A stretch of 64,000 nt of DNA from Coprinopsis marcescibilis (lineage: Eukaryota; Basidiomycota; Agaricomycetes; Agaricales; Psathyrellaceae): assembly GCA_004369085.1 (NCBI GenBank), contig ML210199.1, positions 110,477-174,476 of the forward strand. The letters run 5' to 3'. The notes beneath the pieces were generated by a model. The model worked only from the letters and a program-made list of their open reading frames with translations, did no database searches and was not told where the DNA came from. Made by a program: the position numbers and the translations under genes. This document shows, piece after piece, positions 1 through 10,823 of this stretch. The stretch's first letter is position 1. Each line of letters starts with the position of its first letter.

Positions 1-578
1 GTAGACCGGGTGGTGGCATTTCTCACTGATTGGGAGTACACTGATGCTGGTGTGGGTACAGGAGCTCTGCGAGGTGAAACATCCCTCGGGGCGTCTTTGT
101 AGCGCGAACGACTAGGTTTGGAGGGTTTCTTGGTGGGACTGGAGGAACCAGTAATTTCGATCACCTCTCCGTCTGTTCCATGCACAGTGATGGCGCTATA
201 GCTTCCAGTGGGGACAATGACTGCCTGAGATGTAAGAATTACACCATGCGTGAGTGCGGGAGAGGACCGAGACGCCGCTTGAGACCTGTAAACCGTCCCA
301 GCTTCAGGATTGGTTGGAGCAACAGTAGCTTTACTCGGTCGGGTGCTTTGAGTATTACTAGAAACTTTGGAACTACCGGTCGTCCGAGTCCCTTTTGAAT
401 ACTTGGCTGCTCTATTAGCTTCTTGAATAGATGTGGGAGTTCTGAGAGAGAATTCGTCGGAGGTACGAGAAGAACCACGAATAATGACTGGGACGCTGGT
501 GCTAGAAGGAGTCTGCGAAGTGCTATTGGCCCATGCTCCGGCGCCTTTGCCCCTTGGTCTGTATTTGTTCTCGTCCAT
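1..578 (-). CDS. Ser/Thr-rich hypothetical protein, 5' part only
   Basis: An open frame starts at the ATG whose first base is 578 and stays open to the left edge (about 192 codons), so the gene is cut by the window. The protein begins MDENKYRPRGKGAGAW and is very rich in Ser, Thr, Pro and basic residues, with no membrane segment or recognisable domain. A short motif, VHGTDGEVIEITGSSSP, is followed by a basic Lys/Ser stretch. The composition suggests a disordered nuclear or regulatory protein, but that is inference. I do not recognise the family. The long open frame and balanced codon use support it being real. Confidence 0.6.
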   Translation of the reverse strand, partial: MDENKYRPRGKGAGAWANSTSQTPSSTSVPVIIRGSSRTSDEFSLRTPTSIQEANRAAKYSKGTRTTGSSKVSSNTQSTRPSKATVAPTNPEAGTVYRSQAASRSSPALTHGVILTSQAVIVPTGSYSAITVHGTDGEVIEITGSSSPTKKPSKPSRSRYKDAPRDVSPRRAPVPTPASVYSQSVRNATTRS

Positions 579-1786
579 GTTGCGAGTGTGGGTAAGAAGG
601 GTTGATAGTAGGGGTTCTTTGTGGGTAGCTGTAAGATGAGTGCGGGGGTTTAGATGGTAGATATTGAGAGATATTTCCTTTGACTTTATACTGGGACTTC
701 TTACAGCAGTGGCTCAGTGCGCGGTCTAAGCATATGTAGGAAACGAATGGCAAACTGGACCAAGTGGTGCTAAGCGCCATCACATCCGTCGCGATGAAAC
801 AAGGCTTGGACCATCCCACTGCTAACTACCCGCTTTAGGCAATGATTAGTGAGTAATGCGCTTGGCCCGCCTTTCTCGTAGGTAATTGGTGGAAAGCATG
901 GTACGGCAAAATTGCCACAGTTCGCCGAATTCAACATCCATCACTGCCTACCCCCACTCATTCGAGAGGATGGCGGTCTGGTAAGTGATGATAAGTAGTG
1001 CAGAGGCCCGTAATCAAGCATGGATACGGCGAAAACAGCTGCTCGCCGCTCCCGTGGCTTTTTAAAGATTAAAGAGTCGCACATAAGCGGATAAAGCTAA
1101 GAGTATTAAAGGGACATCAATTTGCGTCAAATGCTGCTGTATTCACTCTTCAATCTTCAGCTCCCTATGTACTTGTAAGATTGGCACTGGAAATCAGGAT
1201 CGTCAGGAACGCGGGGGTCGGCGAGGACGTTCGGCATTACCCGAACGAATTCAAACGGAGAATGAATCTTTGATATTAGTTCCCGCCGCACGAAAATTGT
1301 TTCTATCATCATCGATGCAGCATTCAGTGCTGCACTCTGCAACCGCATATCACGATTGTCAGAGTAACGGAGCGATGAAAGAACGACATTTCTCTGTTAT
1401 TTCGCGCTTGACAACTCACAGACTTATTGATGAAGTTGAAATACCGCAAGGAACACAATCCACCGATCCAACCGCAACCCTCGCAAACCTAAACTCGTTT
1501 CCCAGCCACGGCTGTAGAAACGTGTTTTTCACGGTACCTTTCATATGTCGTGTTGTAGCTTATGACTTTCAGAACTACGAATTCATTGGTGTTTGAATTC
1601 ATGCTACGGATCCCATGACCTTATCAAAGGCAACTGTCGTGCGTATTGGGCGTGGTTTGTAATGATTCACTGACTATTACCGTGTTGGGAGTCTCGCCTT
1701 TAATGTCCAGCTTTCGATCTTGCGGTATGCCAGGAGCATGCGCCTGGCAGCCTTGCACCCAGAAAAGGTATGAATAGCGAGGATGT
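579..1786. other. Gap with no supported gene
   Basis: Short open frames occur on both strands. One on the minus strand at 1157-1348 reads like coding sequence (ETIFVRRELISKIHSPFEF), but it has no matching upstream exon and I cannot name it. Nothing else is supported here. Confidence 0.4.
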
Positions 1787-1831
1787 GTGGTGTTTGGAAG
1801 CCATTATCGCGCATTCTTACCTTCTTGTGCA

Positions 1832-2450
1832 ATGACTACACAAGTCGCACCCGAACGCCCAAAGAGCTCCCGCTCTCGGTCTGGAGACACCCAGGACTCT
1901 CGAATCGCCAACTGGATCAGCGAAACCAACCGCCTCACGCCGTCAGCCCCACCTCCTCCCACGTTGTCATCCAAACACAAGCAGAGTGCATGGCCGCAGA
2001 AGCGTCGCATCCGACTCACTAGCTTATCCAACCCTGCTCGACGGGTCCATCGAGCCAGCTTGAAGCGCCACGAGCGACAAGGCGCTCTCGATGCCAGCAC
2101 TCAGTCGAGTCCAACCCCCGACCCTGCCGACAGTGGCTCACGCACCCCTTACCCAGCCATTGTGTTGTTAATATCATGTTTCGGGATTTCCGCAATTCTA
2201 CCTTCTTTGCTAGTCCTACTGGCTTTTGCCGCGTTCATCACCTTTGCCCCTGGGCTGATAGATGACGGCAACAGAAATATATGTGTGAGCACGATCACAT
2301 TGTTGTCGGTTTATCCGACTTATTTCAATAATGCAGGATGTGAAGCCTAATCCGTTTAGTGCAGAATTGGACGAAACAGATGGCCTTGAAGGGACCTCGA
2401 CAGAAGGTACTCGCACTGAAAGCCAAAAGACCAAGCGGAAGCGATTATGA
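1832..2450 (+). CDS. Small hypothetical protein, possible membrane segment
   Basis: ATG at 1832 opens a frame through 2284. A good intron (GTGAGC at 2285 to ATGCAG at 2336, 52 nt) keeps the frame, and exon 2 ends at TGA 2448-2450, giving about 188 residues. Without splicing the frame stops at 2350. The first ~100 residues are basic and rich in Ser/Pro/Arg. A stretch of about 36 hydrophobic residues follows (near residues 108-143), then an acidic tail ending in KTKRKRL. The hydrophobic stretch could be a membrane anchor, or partly an unrecognised pyrimidine-rich intron. An in-frame ATG at 1787 is an alternative start. Family not recognised. Confidence 0.45.
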
Positions 2451-2773
2451 ATGTTTTCCGACGGCCACAATTTAGCTCCCAGTTTCTTCTATGTCACTCC
2501 ATGTATTCTCCCCACTATGATTATGATTACCTCTTTCCCTTTTCTTTACCTCTTTCAATTCACACCATCGCAATGCCATCGGTGAACCCGATGGAAGCAA
2601 CTCATTTCCTTTGAACGGTTGTCCTGACTCCTGTGGAACGCTCTTGGCGAGTTGAGCGCGACGTGCTCTTGACTTCCTTGGGCATTTTTACCCAACCCGG
2701 GTCAGATGCGGCGAAAGCCCTTATTCTCGAATCAAGAACCATCGAAACCCATTCTCAAACACGACCCAGAACA

Positions 2774-3821
2774 ATGACCACGCTTATCACTGGAGGTGGA
2801 AGCCAAATCGGCACTGCACTCGCCAAGATCCTCAAATCCGTCGATCGACCAGTCGTCTTCGCATCTCGCTCGGGGCTGGTTCCAGAGGGGTTCGAACGTA
2901 TAAAGTTCGACTGGAAGGACTCGTCGACGTTCACCAACCCTTTCCAACTTTCCAGTGCGCACTTTACGTCTGCGTATATCATCTTCCCACCGCCAGATTC
3001 CGTCGACCCAAGCGCAACAATCATCCCGTTTGTGGATCTAGCGGCTCAGAATGGCGTAAAATGATTCGTTCTGCTCAGCGCGAGTGGGGCTACAATGGAG
3101 AACAACCTTGATGGTCTTGGACCAGTGCAGAATCATTTCTCTGATAAGGGGCTCGAATACTTCGTCCTTTGACCAACGATGTTCACAGGTGAATGTTACA
3201 TCTATGCCACTTGCAGCTTGGATGCAGTGGCTGACACACTGCAAATGTTTACCCAGACAACCTCAAGACGCTGTTCATCGGGTCCATCCTCATCGAAGGC
3301 CTGCTAAAGACAATCATCCCCACTGGAAATGTGCCTTCCGTGGCTGTAGATGACATTGCGCAGTGCGCGTTCGATGCCTCGTGGCGGAGAACAACGGCAG
3401 CAAGGGCTCTGTAATCATTGGGTCGGAACTGCTCACATACGATGAGGTACATATTTCTTCTCTTGGTAACCGTTAGACAATGACCTCAGACTGACGATTC
3501 TGTTTCTCTTAGGTGGCGGCAGTGATAGCTGAAATCATTGGGAGAGAACTCAAACACAAGGTCGCAATAGAAGAGGAGCTGATCCAACACTATGTTTCAT
3601 CAGGCGTCGCGAAAGAAGTTGCACAGTTCCTAGTTGGGACTGAACAAGCAGTCGAAGCGGGCTCTGAGGAAATGCTACCGACATTGAGTAACAAATATGT
3701 TGGAAAGGTGACTGTAAAAGAATGGTTGGAGAAGAATAAAGAGGTTTTCATTTCCCATCGCCCCTGTGATCTTTCAACTTATGAGAATATATTCATCCAG
3801 ATCCTTAACGAATTCATTTGA
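2774..3821 (+). pseudogene. NmrA/EasG-like NAD(P)-binding reductase, decayed tandem copy
   Basis: This is the upstream paralogue of the intact gene at 4043-5022 and has the same three-exon layout. Exon 1 starts MTTLITGGGSQIGTALAK, a Rossmann-type nucleotide-binding start. Introns are at 3189-3256 and 3447-3512. Three lesions are visible. There is an in-frame TGA at 3062-3064 and another at 3170-3172, each where the intact copy has CGA (Arg), and a frameshift near 3376-3382 in exon 2 after FDA. The last exon (3513-3821) is still open but carries a C-terminal extension that the intact copy lacks. Both stops are single C-to-T changes. It is very unlikely to make a working enzyme. Confidence 0.85.
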
Positions 3822-4042
3822 ATGACGCAGGAATGCTCGTCAGCTTGGCGAGTGACCTTGGACAATAGACTGAATGGTAAGAATCGAGGCGCAGTTGACA
3901 ACTATCTCCTCACAGTACTGCGTTGATACTGCGAGCACATACATATCTGCGCAAAGCTCAACGCCACAGACATGAATGAATCCTTATAACCCCAGCTAAC
4001 CCTATTCTCTCAGTTGATTCACGAACATCCCAGCTATTCACG

Positions 4043-5022
4043 ATGGCCACTCTTATCACAGGAGGTGGGAGCCAAGTAGGCTCAGCCCTCGCCATGCTAC
4101 TCAAATCATCAAACAGCACAGCCGTTTTCGCCTCTCGATCTGGCAGAGTGCCCGAAGGGTTTGTTTCAGTCAAGTTCGACTGGAAAGACCCCGCCACGTT
4201 CGAGAACGCGTTCACCACCAGCAATATCACGCAATTCGACTCGGTGTATATCCTCCCTCCCACAGACGACGTCAACGCAGGGGACACTACCAACACCTTC
4301 ATCGATGTTGCAGCCCAACACGGAGTGAAGCGATATGTCCTCCTCAGGGGCAGCAACACTGACATCAACAGCGATATTGGAGGATTAGGCGTTGTCGAGA
4401 GATACTTGGAATCGAAAGGATTCGACTACTTTGTCCTTCGACCCACTTGGTTCACAGGTCAGGTTGAATTCAGATCATACCGTATGATACAGAATTGACG
4501 ATAAGAATCCAGACAATCTCAAGACGGCTTTCCTGACCTCTATCCGCGAACGCGGACAGTTCGAATCCATCATTCCAACTGGCAAGATCCCATTTGTAAC
4601 TGTAGGCGATATCGCTCAATGCGCATTTGAGGCTATCACTGCACCGAAGAATGTGCAAAAGGGCAAAACCATTGTGGGGCCTGAGCTCTTGACCTATGAC
4701 CAAGTGCGTTTTCAGCGGGTTTAGTACATTTGAATGGCCCTCATCATGTCGCTTACAGCTTGCGAGCATATTGACCAAAGTCCTCGGCAGGCAAATCAAG
4801 CACCAGGTAGTGACAGAGGAACAACTCATCGACTACTATGTCTCTTCTGGAACAATGACGAGGGAAGTGGCTCAATGGTTAATTGCTATGGACAAGGCAG
4901 TCGAGGCTGGATCCGAAGCCTCTTTGCTGTCTCTCCCAGCCCACGAACTGTATACCGGGGAGACCACCGTAGCAGAATGGTTAGAGGAGAACAAAGGATT
5001 ATTTACCGCGAATAGTACCTGA
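4043..5022 (+). CDS. NmrA-like NAD(P)-binding oxidoreductase (EasG/festuclavine dehydrogenase-like family)
   Basis: Exons are 4043-4457, 4513-4703 and 4759-5022 (introns of 55 nt each), giving 289 residues, a usual length for this family. The N-terminus MATLITGGGSQVGSALA is a Rossmann nucleotide-binding motif. Family blocks follow: VKFDWKDPATFENAF, YVLLRGSN, YFVLRPTWFTDN and GPELLTYDQLASILTKVLG. These match the NmrA-like short-chain reductases that include the ergot-alkaloid enzyme EasG and many uncharacterised fungal relatives. The expected role is NAD(P)H-dependent reduction of a small molecule in the cytosol; the substrate is unknown. No alkaloid genes lie nearby, so the name reflects fold and family only. 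It sits 221 bp downstream of a decayed tandem copy. Confidence 0.85.
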
Positions 5023-5285
5023 TACGGTATATCAATATCACGCTGAAGTTTGCATAAAATAAGCTAGTCAAATAAATAGGAGGGACGTACATAAGAGTAA
5101 GTAGCAAATGCAACACAAAACAAAATGAGAACAGCTCTAATAAAAATACTCTGTGATGACATCCAGTAAGTAGTACACTAATTTTGAGAGTCCACTTCCT
5201 GTGACAAAAGTGCCCATCTCCATCTATCCTCCACCTCCACCGCTAGGTCAGGGCTCCACCCCACATATCCCGATCCTGACCCCGC

Positions 5286-8200
5286 TCACTCCTCGTCTTC
5301 GAACCTCAGGATCTGAGCATCCTCATCAATCGGAATATGTCTGTAACCACCCCTAGCTTTCCATGGGCTCCACGAAGCGGACTGGATCTGCGACGAAACC
5401 CATTCTGCAGCGATCCCAGCGACACCAACAAGGAACCAGGGAACCGAAGCAAGAGTGTCGAGCATGCCTGAAGCCGATCCAAGGTTGGGTGCCCGATTGT
5501 CTCCTCCAGGAAGACGGATTGTCCTATAAAGCAAATCATCAGAAACGCAGGAACCGGATCAAAAAGGCGAGGAAACTGACCCTCTGGCGTGCCCGCTCTT
5601 GCGATAGTAGTAGTAGCCAACCAGACCAGTGAAGGCGCACGGAAGAAGTAGCACGAACAGCCAGAACCAGCCACTCCTGGATCCGAATCCAGGACAGCGG
5701 TGTGCTTTGCCGCGATCCAGTCTATCACCGCCCTCGCAGGAAGAATATGGGATGCGGCGGTATGCTGTTCTTTCATACCAGTATTCTTCGCCGTTTTCGC
5801 ATTTTTCATCCGATGGTAGTGAGGTCGTTCCAAGAACCAAAACACATTCGTCCTTCTCGTTTTTGATGTGGTTGAATTCACTAAGGAAGAATTAAGGCCG
5901 TCAGCGACCGAGGAGATCGAAAGTTGCGTTAGATTACCATTCAAAGTCCACCTTGGAGCAAGAGCAATTTTTCTGGACCTTCTTTTCAACCTTGGGAAGG
6001 TCTCCAACAAAGCACTGAGCATCCCGAATGCGTCTGTGGTACAGTGTCTATCATAAAAGGAATGAGCAACAGCCGACGTAATAAAGCCCTTCAACCCACC
6101 TGTCGACCAAACAAACACTGCTCCAGACGATCCTCACTAGGGCTCCACAGTTCGAAATCATCATTGGCAGGATCTTCTACCTTCAATTCACCTACACAAG
6201 AAAGGATTCAGTCAGCGTCATCACCAACAACGTCCCAGTTTAAACCATTGCACTCACATTGGCGATACGTCAATGCGCTGAAATCGATATGGAAAGCCAC
6301 AGTCCCCCGCTTATGCGCACCAAACAGCAAGAACCTCCTGCTGGTATCCGAGGGCACATTCGTAACCGAAATCACCCTAATCTTCTCGTCAGAGAACTTG
6401 TAGTCTCGCCACGTCAGTCCCTCGTCTGTGGTGAACAGCAGGCGATCCGTCGGTTCCTCGTCGTTAACGATGATGATGATCGAGCCAGAATCGCCGTACT
6501 CCCACATATGGGCATCCTTGTGCACCTCCTCCCAAGTGAACCCCCCATCACGGCTGATAAAGGTATCACTGTCGTCGTATTCCGCGAGGGACTCCCCAAC
6601 GTTGCCTACGCCCATGATGACCCCAACAGTGGCGGGACTACTGAATGTCGCTCGTGGGTCCCGTCGCTCGGTGTAGCCATGAAGGTGAAGAGAGCATTTC
6701 TAAACGTAAATTAGCAACCCCCTCCACCATCGGGAGAAATGCGTGGAGATACATACCACAGAGTTACACGCGTACTCCTTCCCAAACACATCCCTCCTTG
6801 GCGGGGTCAGGGTCTTCCATGTACTGCCATCGTTGTGCGTAATCATCGTCCGAAGTTTCTTCTCCTTCATACCGGGCTGGTCCGTATTCGCCACAACGTT
6901 AATCAGGGCAATACCATCCAACCCAATAATCTTCTCAAAATCGACATAACCTCGCCTGTTGCGGTTGACGTTCTCGATCGAAAGGCCAAAGTAAGTGCCG
7001 TTTGAATTGGACTTGAGGAGGTTGCCCCATTGAGGTGCGGGAGGAAGGGGTGTCATGGTCATATGAACGAAGAGTGCATTTGTGGTGGATTCGAGAATCG
7101 TGTATGCCTGCAGAGAGTCAGGTGAGCCAGTGCCTATTCGTAAAGAGATAGCAAAACCTACATGGGTATCAGGGGACATATTGGGCGGGAACTTGCCAGA
7201 AGCAAAGTGTTCTCCATCAAGCGACACTTGAAGGTCAAGAGTTCCAGCTTCAGGGAAAGACTAAAATCAAGGTTGTCAACGTTGTCCACAACACGAAACC
7301 AATAGAAGATGAAAGAAACCCACCTCCGCAACGACCAAGAACTGGGAAAACTTAGCAAACCCAACCACATTATCAAATATCTTCTTCTTTCTCTTGAAAT
7401 AATTGGTCCCAGACACCAGCTCCAAAGGTGATTGGATATCCTTCTGTGAGCCCTTCTTATCCCGATAGCTCTCGCAGATAATCTCCGACGGGTCCGCCTT
7501 GAGCTTCCGATCCTGTGCAAAGGCGCAGTTGCGCACATACTTGTCGACCAAGCTCCAGCTTCGACCATTGTCATGTGACCAGTGCGTCTCGATATGGCAG
7601 TTGGGATGGTTGATGTTCTCGCAGTCGACTACGCCTGTCCATATAATATGATCGGTGTTGCTCGGGCTGAACCTGAGTACGCGGACGCCCAACACATTGG
7701 GTTTGTTGGGTGCTTCGAATCTGTGCCAGGAACGGCCAGTGTCGGTGGTATAATGCACCTGTTTGGTGTCGGTGATGAGGTAGGCGCGCTCGTTAGAGAA
7801 TTTGTGGTGGTAGAATGCAAGGACACGGGCATCGGGCAGAATTTGGGTCCACGTGTATCCCTCGTTGCTTGATTGCCACATACTGTCGTCTTGTAATCGG
7901 ACGAGAATGGTCTGTAAGGTGGGATGTGTGATCAGTTAACGAGTTCATGGCCACCACGCGATAAGCACGCACCGCAGAATCGGGGAAATATGAGAATTGA
8001 ACGACTGGGCTCTTGAAGTTGAACTGATAAATATATCAGTAAAGACGCTTTTAGAAGAAGAGTTAGGGTGTTCCCTACCTTCTGTTGAACAACGTTTCCT
8101 TCTTCCGGTTTAGCTGAATGAAACCGACGTTAGGTTCACTCAAAACACATCCATCGAGATACACACCCTGTGAACACGGCTTCTTGACCTTCTCGTCTAA

Positions 8201-10552
8201 TTTCTTGCCGTCCTTACATGTGTTACCAGGGATTTTCCTGAATCCTGATGACCCCTCGTATTCCGAATTTGGATCCTTGCACACGCCCGCTGGAATCGGC
8301 TCTAACCCAATTGGCTGGCATTTACCGCCATCCCTGACGAAATTGTAGTCGCTGACGATGGTGGATCAGAGCCGATTATCGTTTCTATCCCGCAATGCTC
8401 ACCATTCAAAGTCGTCGTCCCCACACTGGCAATCGTCTTCGCGGCCTTCAGGGTCATGGAATTTCTCTCCGACGTAACAGTCACTATCAACTTTACGGCG
8501 CATGTACCATTGCTAAATGGGATTGATTAGTAGAATACAGGAATAGCGGTAGACTGGTATACCTTGTGTCCCATGATGCAAGGCCTCTTCTCTGAAGCTC
8601 TCGCATACCACTTCTCGAAATCATCCTTTTCGCATTTCCTCTTCCTCGTCTTTGCAAAGTCCAGATAGATGAGAACGACAGGACCATCGACCTTCCAGTC
8701 GCGATGAACCTGTCCGAGCAACAAGAACTTTTGCGATGTAGCATCAGGGAGCGTAACCATGGCCCGTGTCCTGATCTTGATACCAAAATCATAGGTCTCC
8801 CTGGGCTATTATTAGCACATGCGACGGCGGGAAAGACAACGGCGATGCGTACCAAGTTTTGCCAAGATCAAGTGAATACTTCACAGACGTGGTGAATTCC
8901 TCATCATCTGCAATGACAAGGATGCTACCCTGGTCGCCGAATTCGTATTTGTGTGCCCCTTTCGCCACCATCTTCCAGGACATACCGGCGTCGGTGCTGA
9001 GGAAGGTGTCGCTGTCGTCGTATGCGCCAAGGTACTCTCCTACTGTGCCAACTCCCATAACCAGACCGGGCGCAGGAGACGAGAACACGCGCCCATAGTT
9101 GTGAGGTGTCGTCACCGAGTGCAGATGCAGTGCACACTTGTCCATATCACTTGGATCGCAGTTGACCCTATTGCCTTCATCGTCCTTCACCGGCGCTCGC
9201 AAAGATGACCAAACACGTCCTGCGATCACATGTCAGCAACTGCAGTGAACTGAGACAGGGAAACATACCGTCGTCAAAGGTAACGACAGATCGCAGCCTC
9301 TTGTGGTTTTTTTGGCCTTCAACATCAAGGGGATTCGTTACGACGTTTGCCAGCCCAACTCCTTCCACCCCGTAGATCTTCTCGTAATCAACAAAGCCGT
9401 GCTCGTTCCTGTTCGTATCCTTGAGACTCTCGACAAAGTAGGTTCCGTCTGAGTTGCTAAGGAACAGCGTGCCGATGGACCCCTCTTGAAGAACCACATC
9501 CACACCAAGCGAATGGGTCGTCGACTCGAGCACCGTATACGCGTTCTCCCGCAAGCGAGCATTTGACGCGTGTGGGAAATGAGCCTTGGCCCAGGTCTTG
9601 GTGTCTGTCGTAACGTAGAGTTGCATCTCGCCGTTGGTCCTCGAGAGATCCTTCAAAGCCACCACAGCATACTTGCTGACGATCGCAAATGCAATCACAC
9701 CCCTCGCGTCCTTTCCAATCCCCAGATCCTCCACCTTCTTCTCCTGGTTGAAGAAATCAGTGCTTGAGAAGATGCGGCTGGACTTGAGGCTATAGCTGCC
9801 CTTGTCCGGTTTCTCGTCATATCCTGCGCAGTAGATAAGGTCCTCGTGGGCTTCATGCTTGAAATCCTTGCTGCTGTGCGCGAATTGACATCGAGTGGTG
9901 TCGTCAAGCAAAAGCTTGGGTCCATCAGATTCTTGAAAGGATTCCTTGGTGTAGTAGGTAACTCCTGTGCAGACCATGCTCCATCCCTTTCCAGTACACT
10001 TGGTGCCCTGGAAAAGAATATGGTTGGACTTCTTGGGGTCTGAGTGGAATGCTAGGGGCCTTGTCATGCGCGCCGGAGGAACTGGGGTCCCAAACGGCCT
10101 CCAGGTCTTGCCCTTGTCCTCCGTCCGATAATGTTCAGTCCCTTCAGTGAATGCAAATGCCTAAAAGCGAGCATCAGTGCCTTCAGTCCGGAGGATAGCG
10201 CAGCGATACGCACGTAACGCTTGTCGAATGGGTGCTCAAACACCATCGAGATACTGTTCTTTGGAATTCCGTCCGCAAGGTTCCAGCTCTTCCCTTCGTC
10301 CGAGCTCACATAGAGATTTCCATCCATAGCATCGTGGTAGATAACAGACTAAGTCCAAGCCATAGAATCAGCCAAAGACCGAGCCATGTATGCTAAACTG
10401 CTTACCAGCGTGTCATCGAAGAAGAATAGTCGCATGGGCAGATTTTTAAAGCTAGAGACCGAATGCTCTGGCTTCTGTGCCCTCGACGTCGTCCATATTG
10501 TCGCCAAAAGCCAGAAACATGTCAATAGACGACCGCAGCGCGCGGCGAACAT
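5286..10552 (-). CDS. VPS10: Vacuolar protein sorting receptor Vps10 (sortilin family)
   Basis: A type I receptor that carries soluble hydrolases such as carboxypeptidase Y from the Golgi to the vacuole. The ATG is at 10552 and is followed by a signal peptide ([12 protein letters not shown]) and the typical [11 protein letters not shown] start. Two Vps10 beta-propeller regions follow, at about 10370-8760 and 7910-6210. Each has repeated Asp-box-like units ([30 protein letters not shown]) and a Cys-rich 10CC module after it (around 8750-8080 and 6130-5640). A single membrane segment ([23 protein letters not shown]) leads to a short cytosolic tail ending [19 protein letters not shown], with acidic sorting signals. 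More than ten short introns interrupt it. I estimate 1,450-1,500 residues, the usual fungal size. No lesion was seen. Confidence 0.95.
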
Positions 10553-10823
10553 GATGGAAGCTGGAAAACCAATAACAGTGCCTGCGGAGAGCGCCAATAA
10601 TGGCTTCGTCACGTTGCAACGCCAAATCGGGAACGGCAGCGCCACAGCTAAAAGGTTCCGATAATGATGCCGTAATGCATGACGACAAATTCGGATTGAA
10701 AACTCTTTCCGAGAACGAAGATGATTGTATTAGACAATGCCAACTTCAATATAATACACGGAAGGTAGAAAAAGTCACATAACGCAGGAAAAAACATTGC
10801 GGAAGCAGAGATAAATTAAAGGT

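Noticed and set aside
1157..1348. Minus-strand frame with coding-like translation
   Set aside because: Too short, no partner exons and no family recognised.
2774..5022. Ergot-alkaloid biosynthetic cluster
   Set aside because: Only the EasG-like reductase family is present; no prenyltransferase, oxidase or other pathway gene lies in the window.
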